Shown here piece by piece: positions 38,391 through 52,063 of a stretch of DNA of 64,000 nt; the first letter of the stretch is position 1; every line of letters starts with the position of its first letter. Origin of the DNA: Onchocerca lupi (lineage: Eukaryota > Nematoda > Chromadorea > Rhabditida > Onchocercidae); assembly GCA_028564675.1 (NCBI GenBank), contig JAOVVO010000134.1:1-64000 (forward strand), written 5' to 3'. A program made the position numbers and the translations under genes. Under the pieces are notes generated by a model. It was not told where the DNA came from. It did not search any database and saw only the letters and a program-made list of their open reading frames with translations.

Positions 38391-39852
38391 ATGATGGTAA
38401 ATAGGAACTGCTATGAACTCTAATTGTTTTGTCTTGCAATTTTGCAAGCAACTCCTTGTTCGCGAAAAAAATTTTTCCTTGGTGGTAATTGCACTTTACC
38501 TTCCTAAATATGAAATTCAACTATGCACTTCTGTCAGATTTACAAACATATCGCCTGATCTCGGCAAACAAACTCATCTAAATTTATCATTTTTCTATTT
38601 TACATAATCAGTTTTTGAATAGAGACCGTAAAACGACATAAAAAACTGTGTGATTCCCGTACTGTCTCCTAAGGTAATAGCTACGTTAGTAGTTGCTCAT
38701 CTCGAGGAAAATAATGGTATTTTATAGATGAAGAATAAAGTGCTGTCACTCTTACAGGATCGGGACAGCGATCTGGGATTAGTGCAACATCAGCACATAT
38801 TGTGTGCAAGTCTGTTGAAAGAGATAATTATGTTGAAGCTGTATGGATGAGCAAATTTATGATCCAGACCGGGATCGACCCTATAGTTCTGGAATATCTT
38901 CCCACAAAATTTGAAAAGAGTCAGAAAAGAGTCAAATACTTTTAATTTAGAAGAAAGTAAACCGAGACAAATTCATATAGCACAACAATTTTCCCGTATA
39001 AAACTGAAGAACTTTTAAGTAAAAGTTACAGTAAGTTTCGAATATTTAGCCGCGGTTCACTCTCAAATTGTAACAAACTAAACCTCTCAAATCAGTTCCA
39101 TAAAATCAGAGGATATTGAAAAATCTGCAACACAAACATATGCTAGTTTACTCAAAAGTGTGCCAGCACATTACAACTCTGCCTGTTCATACTTGCAATG
39201 TCAGAATAATTTGTTTCTCTTCTTCCAATATTCACCTTTTGTGTCTTGTTCTTGTTTATAAGCTACGCTTCCTTTTTTAATCGTTTTCTATAAAAGTAAA
39301 CTAAGCCAAAAATCTGATCAGACATCTTGGAATAAGCGCTAAGGCAGAATCCAGGAGTAGACACAATGAAGATGAATGTTACCAAATGTAGTATACGCAT
39401 AGACTGCCGAGTGTTTAGAAATATTCTGTCCAGAAAGATGCTTCATGAGCATTATTTCAGGAAAGAATTTAAAATTTAAAGTGAACATTTCCTATCAAAT
39501 ACAGTATATATGTAATCTGAAAAAGTACGTAGAAAAGTTTGAACCGGATAAGAAACGCAACTAATGACAACAAAATCATACAAGGACAGTGGGAAAACCC
39601 AGAAATTTCACAAAGTTTGCAACAATAATACTTGAAAATACATTATTCAATTCAAGCGTTACTGGAGTAATGTGAGATTAATTTTCTACGACTTTAATTC
39701 TGAATGACTAATGACCTGTCCAGAAAAATTATATGGGAGCTAAAGAAAAGTATTCGTGACCCGGAAATTGCTTACACGGAGATATTTCATTATATTATGA
39801 CAATAACAAAAGGAACGAACAAGCCAAATCAGACCTCAGGTGACATGACTAA
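38391..39852. other. Intergenic region between convergent genes
   Basis: This holds the 3' flanks of AASDHPPT (plus; AATAAA near 38734) and of the NOP16-like gene (minus). I see nothing else. Confidence 0.6.
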
Positions 39853-40337
39853 TTAAGCGACTGAACCGTTCTTTTCAACTTTTTGCTTCAGATATGCTTC
39901 GTATTGTGGGCTTTCCTTGAAAATTCGTATTCTTCGCGCTATTCCCTTGGCTGAATCACGGAAAATATTGCCTTGATCTTTTGCCATTGTCTTAAAACAA
40001 TTGATGTAACGCTGCAGATCGTTAGTATAGGTCAAATTTGCTAGCTGGCAAATAGTTAATTTCGAAAAAGAATAACTAAAACCAAAGTAACTGATACGCC
40101 ATATGCTCTGAAATATAGTTAGGAAGCAGTTAAGAGAAAAATTGCCTCATAGTCTTCTCCATGCTTCTCAATCATGTACACACAAAACTTGATGTCACGT
40201 GGCAGAAGTTTGTAGATGCGTTCACGAGCTGGCGGGACATGATTTACTTTATCTCTCTGTAACACCAGAACGTCTGGTTTCATCTTTTCAACATTCGCTT
40301 CATATTTTGCTTCCTTTGCAAAAGATGTTACACTCAT
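39853..40337 (-). CDS. NOP16: NOP16-like ribosome-biogenesis protein (short form)
   Basis: NOP16 acts in the nucleolus in assembly of the large ribosomal subunit. Two exons, 40146-40337 and 39853-39990, give 109 residues. The match is to the C-terminal half of NOP16: LPRDIKFCVYMIEKHGEDYE corresponds to LSRDLIDYVRYMVENHGEDY in human. It is followed by MAKDQGNIFRDSAKGIARRI and IRIFKESPQYEAYLKQK. Human NOP16 is 178 residues, so the basic N-terminal part is missing from this model. It may be in an unseen upstream exon or may have been lost. The intron needs a GC donor (GAG|GCAATT), which restores the conserved D-Y-x-M-A-K-D order exactly. An acceptor ATTATAG lies three bases before the ATG. Confidence 0.75.
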
Positions 40338-40340
40338 ATT

Positions 40341-40342
40341 CT
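40341..40342 (-). promoter_or_regulatory. Probable trans-splice acceptor of downstream operon gene
   Basis: AATTATAG lies three bases before the ATG of the NOP16-like gene and about 330 bases after the stop of the upstream same-strand gene. This fits spliced-leader addition inside a polycistronic unit. Confidence 0.4.
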
Positions 40343-40674
40343 ATAATTTTAATAAAGTAAATTGGGGAAGACTTGAACAATATTTCACAAATTTTGATTT
40401 TAGTTATGTCTGTGGGCAATTCGCACCGGAAAAAACTAGTACTTTAAACAGAATGAAAGAACTCAGATCTTATTCTGGAATCACTTGAAGTTGTAAAATA
40501 TTGGAAATGTTTGTGATCAAAGTTGCAGAAAAAAAAAGATCGAACAACGTGATCCGAAGCTCATGATAAACGGTTAAGCACAAGAGAAGCAGAATGATTA
40601 GAAAAACTGCTCCAAATTTAAGCTTTCCTTATGTTATCATTGTGTAAAATTTTTGGAATGCTCCAAGAGATTCT

Positions 40675-43600
40675 TTAAAATACTGAAGAACAGCGACAAA
40701 CCCCGACATTATTACCAATCAAACTGCGATTTGTAGTATCTAAAGGTTCCGAATGTCCTTCTGTCAGCTTTGCCATTTTCATTTCCAATTCTTCCGGAAT
40801 AGATGCCTTCATACTCACTTCTGTTTTCGATATTTCTGAAGCATTTAATAAATTTAAACTCAACATATATGAATAATTCAAAGTCACGAACCAAAAAAGT
40901 TTTACTGTTTGAATTTCTTGGTCGTTTATACGATCATTAGAGTTTTCAATGAAGGAATCTCAATATTATCACAATATAATTCCATGTCAAGTCAATGTAT
41001 CAAGAATTATTCGTGTCTCCGGATCTCCTCATTAAACGATCTTTTCCATCTATCATTCGATGATGTGACGCTTGTTGCGCAGCTCATTAAGCAGAAACTC
41101 TAATATCCTCAACTAGATAATTTTATCCGTCAATATCAACACACACGATGCAATAATAATGGAATTTCTATTTCCATATACTAATAAATGAAAATAGTAA
41201 TTATGATCGAAATATTGCATCTATTAAATGAAAATCAAAAAAGCTGCATTAGCTAATTAAATTAACTATCTAACAAAAGAAAATATACCTAAATCCTTCG
41301 ATATTTTATCATCGGAGAACGTAACATCCATTATCTTTTCATTCTTAAATCCTGTGTTCTCCAAAGTGCAGTTTTGATTTTTTGTAAGATCCACCACAGC
41401 CTAATTACAACGAAATTAATTCCTTTCAGTTACATTTTATAACTATAATATACAGCAAGAAATCAAGTGAATACTTCAAGAGAGTTTGAATTATGAAGTA
41501 TGTCTAGTCTTCAATGAGAAACGTTGATACTTCCTACTAAATCTATAAAATGACTAGCAACAATATTTGCGAACCTCATTTAATCCTTTATTCTCTTTCT
41601 TTTCTGCAATATTCTCTTCTTGTTTTCTAATCTGAAATGGAAACAAGAAATTTCGAATTTTTTTTGACATGCCAATCCATAACACATTAAGCAACATGAA
41701 GTGCTAATGCTTCAAAGACTTCAAATTCTAAGTTGAAGCATGCGAATCTATGCGGCTGAAATGCAATAGGATACCAACCGCACAGATTAACTAGCTAATA
41801 AACACACAGAGGCTGAAGATGCACTCTTAATCGAAAATGAAAAAAGTGCTCGGACAGAAACTATAGCATGTAGGACAATTACCTCCTATCACAAATTAAG
41901 GGAAAAGATAGAGCCATAACAGAGAAAATTTTGAAATGGAATAGGATTGAATTTTTCTTTATTTTCCCAACAAGTGTGTGATTCTGTTAGCCACCGTTGT
42001 TAGGAATGTCTCCTTAATAGGGTGCAAATAGCTTAATTAAAATAGTTAAAAATCTTTCGGGCCGATAAATGAATGTTAATGAAACTATTCGAATTCTATT
42101 TTTCGCTTCCACAAAAGCTAATAGTTAAAGCACTAAAAAGCAGCAAGGATATTTCATGAAAAGCTTTCAATTTGAATTGGAAAAATCTTCTTTATTACAT
42201 GATACTAATAAAGAAAAAAAGGTATATTCAAATTTTATGAATCTCAAAATAAGTATCAGTGCCAAACAATTAAATTATGAATCCAAGTAAGTCTGGGAAG
42301 GCATCATCCAGCCTATTTTAACATTAAAATTAGCAGAAATAAAATCTAAATACAGATTCCAATACATTTTGCAATCTTGACGAACTTTTTTTAATTTGAC
42401 ATGTTGCTATTAAAACTTTAGTCAAACTGATAGTTCGTTAGAATGCAAAAAAAAGGAAAAAAAAACTCGAGCACAATGTTAGCTTCAATGTACCAGCTAA
42501 TTTTGCTGATAATCTAGTAGATTAGAAATGGCTCCATAAACAACTATTCATAAAATCATATAGAAGTTCTAATTACAGTAACTTCCAAGACAAATATATT
42601 AATACTCTTTGATTAGTTGATGGAGAAGGAAAGTATATGAGCAATTACAACGCACTCGATTAGTGGATGCAGTATGAAGTATATACAATAGAATCCACGA
42701 CTTTAGAATGTATTAGGCTGCGTACAAAAGCAACACGGATAAAATAAGTTGTGCGATACCTGATCATTCATGCCATAGCTCAAATTCTTGGGATTAATCA
42801 ACGATGCAGCAATCACTGACTGCTGCGGAGGAGATGGAAGTAAGTATTCTTCAATTTTTTCTTCGCCTGACTTTTCACCTTCCATGTCAGCTCCAGCATA
42901 TGCTCTCTCTACAATCTTACCTTCCAAATCTGGTTCAAAAGCAATCCTTTTTCGCTCGTCAGAACCTTTCGATATTTTCTCAACAGCACTTTTTCCATAT
43001 GGATCCGATAAATTTTCCTCACTCACACCAAATCTCATGGGCTCAGTAACGTATTTCTCAAGGCCAGATTCGCCAACATGCAAGATATTCGCACAGCCAT
43101 TCTCTACAGCATATTTTGCATTAATTAAATTTGTAAATCCAGAAAGAGATTCGCTAGCTTTATCTTGATCGTCATGATCTCTAGCTACAGGTTCATCGCC
43201 TTTTGAAAGTGATTCTTGAGTGTGCACGGACTCATTAACTTCTTTTGTGAGGAATTCCTCGATGTGTTCTGTGGCTTCCTCAGCAATAAATTTACTGGAC
43301 ATACTTCCATCAAATTCTCGATAAGATTCTGTTTGATCAATATTATTTTCGTGTAAATTTTCGCCGATGAAATGTTTTCGTTCTGTATTATCCTCGTCTT
43401 TTTGACCAGTCTGTTGTCTTTGTATGCCAGATATTTCTTCCGTTCTTGACTCAATTCTCTCTAAATTCTCATTCGCCAAAATAATAACATTTTTGTCAAA
43501 TTCTTGTCCGTCTTCTAGTGTTTTGGACAAATCTTCATTAAAATGAATCTCATTTTTCCGTTTGGCACAATGACAGGAAATTATGCTGTTTCTCATAAAA

Positions 43601-45309
43601 ACAGCACTGTCATTTTCAGAAGATTGTTGTTTTTGTTGCTTGGAGACTTCACAATCCACTATATTATTCTTCTGTATCTCAGACAAATCTCTCCTCGATT
43701 TCTTATCTACATCGAGGCCAGATGCAGAAACCATATCCTGGATAACGATCAATTAAAATTACCGTGCCCGTCTCCGTAAAAAACGAACACAGTCTGACTG
43801 AAGTGAGAGACAAAAAGCTCAAAAGTCTTTGTGCAAAAAAAAAAAAATGATGCTTCTAATGGTAGCTGCAGGACATCACAAGCAAATAATGAATTTGTTT
43901 CGAAATAATGCTATTAAATTCTATAATGGAAGAGTGTCCCGCCATTAATATAACATTTTTTCAAACAGCTAATAATGTGAGCTCTTACATTTGCTGAGTG
44001 GCTAGAAGCATGTTCATCGACATTCTCTTTTAAGTTCATGTTTTAAGTCTCTTTTAAGTTACATTCTTTTAAGTTCAAGGTAAAAGTTCAAGATAAACGA
44101 TTGCTTCCTTATTACATTTCCAAAAATATTTTCCACTCAGGAAAGCAGTCAACAACTGAACAATTACCTGATCCTTGGATTTCATGACAGATATAGATTG
44201 AGTGACCTTATCATTTTCACTTTGAGCCTAAATTTTGCAGCATTAAAAATTACTGAAGGAGTAGTAAGATAAGAATTGTTTCCATTGAAATAGAGAAATA
44301 GATCCATATGAGGAGCGAAATACTCTATAAAGAATAACTTTGTTGTTGAATTCCATGAATTTTGGTTGCTGTTCATCACGACGTCCTCCTTTTTTTTTCT
44401 GACGGCATCCGACTATCTCTGTAAAATCAGCGCTTGCTTCTTCATAGTCCATCTCACACGTATCTCCCTAAAATCTACTTCAGTTAGAAATCTTCTATAA
44501 TGCGAAATTCGACCTATAGCTGTAAAAAAAAATTCACTCGGACTTCAATATATGCAACGTAGTAATCTCTTGTGTTAGCTTAAGTGCTAAACAGTTCACT
44601 AACGAATGCATAAATTAATCTAAAAATGCATGACACATAATAATCAAGAATATATGGACAAACCGAAATTTAAGCAATATTTGATCCTTTCTGAAGAAGC
44701 ATTAAAAATGTGTTCAAATATTTCAAAAGGGCAAAGGTAAGAACCTTGTATTCACTACAATTGTAGTGACTACAAATTGACGTTTTAAAACAGATGAACA
44801 ATAGACCGACTCATATTACAATAGTAATCGCACTATATCCGTTATTTCATGCCTACTCTAAAATCATCTGGATTTTAAAATTATATGTCTGAAAATCTAA
44901 ATCTTGTTACATGTACAATTCAATAACTGGATGTGATTTTTTATTGGATTTTCATAACTGGAAGTAATTTAAAGCACAAATAACTAACCAAAGTTTTAAA
45001 TTAAAGAAAGAATAAGACATACTTCAACAAAATCATGCTCTGACAAGAGACTGTCAGCTTCTGATCGTCGATTTCTCTTTTTCTTCTTCTGTTCCTTATT
45101 TATTTCTTCACCTTTTCCCTTGCTTACATGAATTTCACTCTTTTCATCTTCATTTGTTAACTAAATGAGAAATATGATTGTTGACTGTTCGTTTGAAGAA
45201 AAGTCCAAATATTCATCTTTGAAGACACAGAAAAAAAACCTGACAAACAGTTAAGATAAAAAAAAATTTTTTTCAAAGCCTACTATTGAAAAAACTGCCT
45301 CCCCTCTTA

Positions 45310-45345
<36 letters not shown>

Positions 45346-48300
45346 GAAATCGTGCTCTAAGTTACTAATTATCTTGCACCATTTTTTATCATAATTTTAT
45401 GATCCAAAGTAGCTTCATTTTGTAGTAAAGAATGACCAGAAAAAAAAAAAAAGAAACTTCGTTCGCAATTAAAGTGTTTCTGACTTAAATTTTATGTCCG
45501 CGATCATATTTATCACCACAATAAATGTAAGTGTGCATCACCAAAAAAAATTGAAAAAAAATAAGGAAGCAACAAAATGAACCTGCCCTGGCTGTACAAT
45601 TTCTCTTTCCTTTTTTCCTGCCTTTTCTTTCAGAAATTCATGAGTAGTGCCCACTTCAGCGCTATCGATCACGTCCGGGTTTGCTAAGAAGTCTTGTTGG
45701 ATCTCCTAAATGCGGACATCAAATTCTCGCGCATTTAAAATTCAAAGATTGTAGGCTATTAGTGGCTTTAAAAATCAAAAATTTTGTTAAAATTTAAACT
45801 TTTCTTTCGAGTCGAATTTCAAGCATAAACTTAATGATTTGCTAAAATCCTGGTCTAGAGAGCGAATTTTTCATTAAAAACTATTTTTTCATCGAGTTCT
45901 TTTTTGATAATTGTCTCTAAGTTATGAAATCTACTTATTCGTTATTCACTTCATTTCGGAAAATTTTCGGCATTCATTATAAATGCCATCATAAGATCTC
46001 TTTTATATTCGGTTGACTGTGGAAAGGTGGAAGGAGTTCAATGCCAATTTTAGTTTTGAATTATTAAGGAATTCAACAATGACAAATATAACTGAATAGA
46101 TATGTTTGTGTATGATATCACATAGGCCATTGATTTTCTGATGTACTAGTGCGAACTTAACAGGTTATCAGAATCCACAAACGAGTTTAATGTCATGGAC
46201 GAATCTTCGAACCGTCAAATGGCATGAATTAGCTAAGAACTTCAGATGTCTTCGGACTCGATATCTCAATATATGCCTATTCTGACAATAAGTCATCAGA
46301 TTGAATGAAAGTAGAACATTACGAATTTTAGTGCGAAAATTGTGGAAGGAACCAGATATGAATCTACGGAAAATATGCAAATTGGATGTCGGAAAAAGGA
46401 CGCCAAAGAAGTGTTGAAGGAGTTGGGTTTTACTATTCGTAGAAGCTGAACTTCCAAAATTTCTTTTTATTTCTTAATTCGCCATTCCTATTTTTCGAAA
46501 TGAGCAGAAACAAATTACATAAAAGTATTCAAGTCAATGCACCTAAAGAAAAAAACAAATAACGATGATAAAAGTGATTTCTAAAGCAAACTTAGAATTA
46601 TCGTTGATATTCCAGCCTATACAATCGTCACGAAAGATTTCAACGCAGAAATTCGAAGACATGACAAAGAGGAAAATAAATGTCCGATATAGGAAATGCT
46701 TGGCAAATACTGCAGAGAAAATAAGCGTTCCATATTAAGGTAAATCATCAAGAAGCAAGCAAAATACACGAGAATGGTACCATTTGTAGCAAAAACAAGA
46801 AATAAAACTGATTATATACAATAAATCGTATGAAAAGACTCTGTACAGTAACTGTCGTTAATATTTTGATAGCTGTCGATTAGCCTCTCTGGAAGCAGAA
46901 AAGAATACTTCAAGTTGCAATTCAAGCTATAAATCAATAGAAATTGGAAAGAAACTAACGAAGATGGCAGCTGTTGGAAAAAAAAATAGGTTAAATTGAT
47001 TGGTAGAGACAAGACATAGATTTATTTCACTAAATAATTGCAAAAATAGATGCGAGGAAATTCGGAATATATTATATAATTAACTTCCTAGCTTGACGAA
47101 AACTGAAAAACATTGAAAAACTACAAAGAAAATACTTGTGAAGGTTACCAATACATAAAATGTCACAAAAAGGCATGATTTTTCAGGACGACAATGGCGT
47201 GTATTATCAGATATAAGCGGGAATTGCATATTTGACGAGCCGACATCAAATCACAGATCAAAAATAGTTAATTTCTTTCCTAAGCTACCATTATAAAAGA
47301 ATGGAAAGAGATGACTTTGTTGATGCTGATTAACGACGTAAAACACATCAGTCTTCAGAAGAACGACAGAGAATTTCAAAATCTCTGGAAAAGACAAAAA
47401 AAAGACAACGCTGCGATAACTTCTTCAGAGAATAAGAAGGCAATAACACTAGTTGCATGAAATGCAGTAGATGGACAAGAATGTCCGATCTTCGCGTAAG
47501 TAAGAAAATTTTAAAGCCAAATGATGGGCGATAATTGGACAGAAATAAGATCGATGTTAAAATAATATCAAGTTCGGAGTATGGAATGGTATCATAAGAA
47601 TCCAGGAAGTTTGGGTAACATCCATATGTACGAAGAGAGATAACATTTGAAATGCAGAAAAAAGAAGGACCGGATATGCAGAATACGGAAAATTCAAACT
47701 TCGCAACCAAACAGAAAATTTGGAACTAATTAATGGATTGCAGAATAACAGTTCAACAAAGCTCTAGAAATCGTATGGCACGGCATACGAATATATCATC
47801 AGTGAGATGAAGAAGCACTTCAGAAAAAAGCTGAAAGAAAGAGACGCACTCATATTCGACTAAAGCAGAGAAAAAACTTTTCCCATGAAATCTTTCACAA
47901 AATTCTGATCAAATATCCTATATTTATGAATTCTTCGCGCCATTATAAAATGAGAAAAAATAAAGCTTTATACCAATTTGTTTTATAAAAATTCTAAAAA
48001 GCATAAACTCAAAAACTTAATTACAAATTGTTAATCCTAAAAATGCCAAAAAAACTATACTTGGATATCCCCATTTTGCAAAAAAAAAAAAAAAGAAGGA
48101 AAGAAGGAGGAAGAAATGCTCGGTGCTAAATATTTTCCAAACCAAACATATCGAGCAATCAATAAAGCCTTATTTGGACATTGAAAACCGGATCATTAGC
48201 AGCACAACCCGTAAATAGATTAATGAGGGATTTTGATGACTGATCATTGCAAGCCTATTCAGGGCGATGAACGATTTACATTGGTATCCGACCAACATTA

Positions 48301-51300
48301 CTGGGAAGCACTGTATATTCTGAGATTAGGACCAGAAAATCCTAACAATCCCGATGAAGTCAAGGAGAACAAATAACCCACCAAATAACCCACCAGCTAC
48401 GCCATTATAGCAAAAATAAACATAATCGCTGTAGATACAGCAATTGATTAAACCTATAGCGAAACAAAAAAGATGAATTGGTGTACTTTAATCACAGAAT
48501 GCAGCACTGTTGGAACAACTGGTTCCTGTGACTTAATTATCTGGGCCGGATTCGAAGGTTGCATTTTGTCATTCTTCGTTTTCTTATTGATTTCTTCGAT
48601 TCGCCCCCTTTTTTCTAATAGTTTCTTGCCAGTTTTGTTTACGTCAACAGTATGCTACAAGTCGATCGTAATTAAGCAAATGGATTCAAGAAAAATATTA
48701 TTAAAAGTTCCTTTGCTAATACAGTAGATGTGACATACATTAATGAAGAGTATATTCAATATACTATGCCCCTTTTTATCATGAGATCTAGATTTCTGGT
48801 TCCATGTAAATTGCTGCACAACAAAGTTATTCTCAACGAGCCTTCTGTTTCAATCTGCTATTTCTATCCAATTTTTAGGTTCCTAGAATTATAGTGAGCG
48901 GAAAAATTAGTAGTATAAAGTACTTTGTTTAATTTAGCAATATTTAAAACATCAACAGATTTTAATTAGCCATCATTCGACACACCGCACTACCAGAAGT
49001 GATATTCTAATTAAAGTTAAACTGTACATCAAAAGTTCCTTTATTATGAGAAGTGAAAAGGACTATCAAGTAACATCCCAAGAATGCTATCATTCCAAAA
49101 TTCTGACTTTGATTCCCTAAACCTATTAACATTTTGTATGATCGAATAGATTGGTTAAGAGGATTTTCTTGTCCATGAATAATACAAAAGATTAAGTATA
49201 ACTTTTTTTGACTGCATCAATTCTTTTTGTTCAATCTCGACTGGAGATGATGACTGGCATATTTTCTGTTCTTCAGCTGACACCGATCTCTCTTTCTTCA
49301 AACAATGGTGCTTTGATTCTGATTCATTCTGTAACTTCGGAACTTTTATCACCTTTAGTCAGTTTAATTTTTTTGCAAAATTAATTTAACCTATTTCTTG
49401 CTCTGCCACATTTATTGTACGCTGGGACTGTTCATTCTAGAGAAAAAGAATTTAAAAATATTCATTAATGAAATAATAAGCAGACTGTTTCTATATACAT
49501 CGAGAATGGTAATCAAGCATTATGATAACCTAAGAAATACCATTAAACGCTTCGCTTTTGCTGTTTCTTTTATCATCGAATTTTTAGCCTTAATCGTTTC
49601 TGCAGCAATTTTCTGCTCAGCCGATACCTTTTTAGGCGAATCATTGCTAGATACTTCCTTCAGCTTCTGAAAAAACCGGAAAATAATGACACAATAAATT
49701 TTTATTGAGTAATCAACTCCAGCTTTTCTGCAGTTGGGTATTTAAAGTCACAGATATAAATTTTCTAGTTTGCAAATGATGAGCAATTATTATTGCCAAT
49801 TAAGAAATTAAGATACAATTACATAAATCAATATCTCTTACAGTACTGCACTTTTGAACTAGACATTCTAAAAAGTGACTGTACAAAGGATCAATGCCAT
49901 AAAAATATGATTCGCAAGTAACAATCCAATTCCACTTAGACAACAGAAGAATTTTTAGAAGGACAATGACAGATCAAGCTCTTTACCAGGAGGAAAAGTA
50001 AAGGGAGGTTGCGAAATAAAGTAATCCATCTTATAACAATTTTGATGTGTGCTTTCAAAGAATAGTTGGAAACAGATTGCACACAATCTAAAGATTCTAA
50101 TTACCAAATTATTTAATAAAAGAAGCATTATCCACGCTTTCTTCCCCAACTAGATATTTTAAGTGTTTACTGCAATGATAAATATGATGGGATTAGTTAA
50201 TTTCATCTATAACACTGGAAGCTTATGAAAAATGGTGAAGAATATGACTCCTAATGAGTCTTTCGATTTGAGATACGATGAATTGGAAAACAGAATAAAA
50301 CAGTCATTCGATAAACGAATAAAAGTAATATGCGTGCTAGCACCTTCAAAATTTCACAGTGAAATGAATTCTCCGAGAATGCTTACCTTTCTTTAAGAAT
50401 CAAACTGCAGTTAAAAATCTAGTAAAACCAAGCGAAACAAATCTTAAAATATAATTAACCAATCGTATAAAAACGGCAGCATAAAAAAGAAGCTACTAGT
50501 GGCAGAACAAAATAAGTCTGATGCAGACAAGTATAAATCATATGAGGAGAGGAACTAAAGATTTTAACTGCAGTAAAACAAATATAAAGCAGAATGCTGA
50601 AGTAAATAATTGTATAAAAGACCGAAAATGAACATATCAGAACGAAAGACATCAGTAACACAGTAAGGGATCCACATCCCATTACTTCATGATAAGACCC
50701 TTTGTCGGGTTTTCACTTCAATATGATTATTCGAAAAGGTGGTATTACTCTATATCATCTCCAGTTCGAACAATCATATCCAAATATTCAGTTACATACA
50801 AACGCGACAATCTCTCACTATACTGGCAGCAGACTTTCAAGAAAAAACATAAAAAGTAAACTTCACTTTTTCTTTTTTAGTTTCTGGAAGTGTCGAAGTT
50901 GACGCTCTCTGTTTCGCTAATTTCTTTTCCAGACGTCTTTGCTCTCGCAATTGTTGTCTTTCTGCTAGTTCCTCCGGGGACCGCTGCAATCCCGAAAATG
51001 TGTCCGTACAATAACAGTCACGATGAATATCATTATAACTTGATATTGCACTCAACATCATCTAATATTAGTTTCATATTTCCAAGAGTGGATAGGAAAT
51101 AAAAAAAATTCTCGGACATTAAATACGAAATGAAACTCACTACCTTAAACTATATCATTATTAGTATAAGAGTAATATCGATAATATCGATAATGTTGAT
51201 AATATATGATCACATTTTTTCAACAAAGTATACAGAACACTCAAGTGTACCTGCTTCGGCTCCTTGATTCTTCGATGAGTTGGTGGTGGTGGAGCAAGTG

Positions 51301-52063
51301 CGCTACAAATACCGTAGTATCAGTATGATACGTTACTCAGTAAATCCCTATCTTGTATCATTTTGAAAACATGGACAAAGAACTTGTGTAATTTTGGGGG
51401 AAAAAAATAATAGGTATGGACTGAAATGCTCACAGATACATCGTGCAAGAAAAGTAATTATTGAAGCTGCAAAAAACATTTCTGCTTTAAATTCCAGCAT
51501 TCTTGATTCATTAAAATACTATTCCTACCTTGACAAAAATGGTTAAAAGATATTCCATTTCTTCCAAAAAATACGTTCCCGCTCTTAATTGCTCAATGAA
51601 GAAACATTACTATGAATGAATATAAACCTAGAAACTCATTTACAAAGCACAAGTTATATACAAATATATTAAAAAAGTATTACTTGGAATGTTGATGCCC
51701 CGTTAGAGTTGCATTATTTTGCCTGAAATAAATTTATAAAATAGTTTATTCTCAGCTGGCTAAAATGCTGCAAAACCAAATACAGATAATGATTTCGTGA
51801 TTCTAATATGAAATTCTACCTCATATAGGTTTTCAAAATGCAGGAAAACTTAATTTTGGATTCAAAACTTGGAAGTATAAAAATCTTTCAAAAAAGAAAG
51901 TCAGATTTTTACTTATAGACAAGCAAGGCGTTCATTGTTTAATTATATCTAACCATGCTTTTCTATCCTCTAAACGTCTCCGATATGTCTTCCATTTTCC
52001 GGCGGCCGCATTTTTCAGTGAGCGTACTTTCACGGCACGGCGTACTTGTTTCTGTGAACGCAT
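40675..52063 (-). CDS. Lys/Glu-rich, probably disordered protein, 863 residues
   Basis: I do not recognise the family. The exons in order of translation are 51954-52063, 51684-51722, 51251-51302, 50867-50983, 49541-49666, 49391-49436, 49203-49342, 48487-48654, 45583-45705, 45023-45160, 44339-44467, 44168-44227, 43989-44024, 42760-43737, 41575-41631, 41289-41400 and 40675-40835. All are phase-consistent. The N-terminus is strongly basic (MRSQKQVRRAVKVRSLKNAA), then APPPPTHRRIKEPK and a charged helix (SPEELAERQQLREQRRLEKK). The middle has a Lys/Arg cluster (KEQKKKKRNRRSEADSLLSE) and DFTEIVGCRQKKKGGRRDEQ. One 326-codon exon is very acidic. No membrane segment or signal peptide is seen. The acceptor of exon 43989-44024 and that of 49203-49342 are weak, so those junctions are less sure. 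Confidence 0.65.
45310..45344. repeat. Poly-A tract in an intron
   Basis: About 35 consecutive A lie in the intron between the exons at 45023-45160 and 45583-45705. Confidence 0.85.
45706..48486 (-). other. Long intron of the Lys/Glu-rich gene
   Basis: A 2.8-kb intron. The two long open frames in it (46168-46380 and 47348-47710, minus) have no family resemblance. The plus strand has several interrupted open stretches but no reverse transcriptase, transposase or terminal repeat that I can identify. Confidence 0.5.
49667..50866 (-). other. Intron of the Lys/Glu-rich gene
   Basis: A 1.2-kb AT-rich intron with no recognisable exon or RNA gene. The short open frames in it resemble nothing. Confidence 0.5.

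Noticed and set aside
42788..43168. 126-codon plus-strand open frame
   Set aside because: It is antisense to the large acidic exon of the Lys/Glu-rich gene, which is joined in phase to its neighbours.
47348..47710. 120-codon minus-strand open frame
   Set aside because: It resembles no family, has skewed Phe/Leu/Ser composition expected from AT-rich intron DNA, and shows no fitting splice sites.
46140..48450. Possible decayed retrotransposon in an intron
   Set aside because: Interrupted open stretches on the plus strand looked polyprotein-like, but no protease, reverse transcriptase, integrase or terminal repeat motif could be identified.
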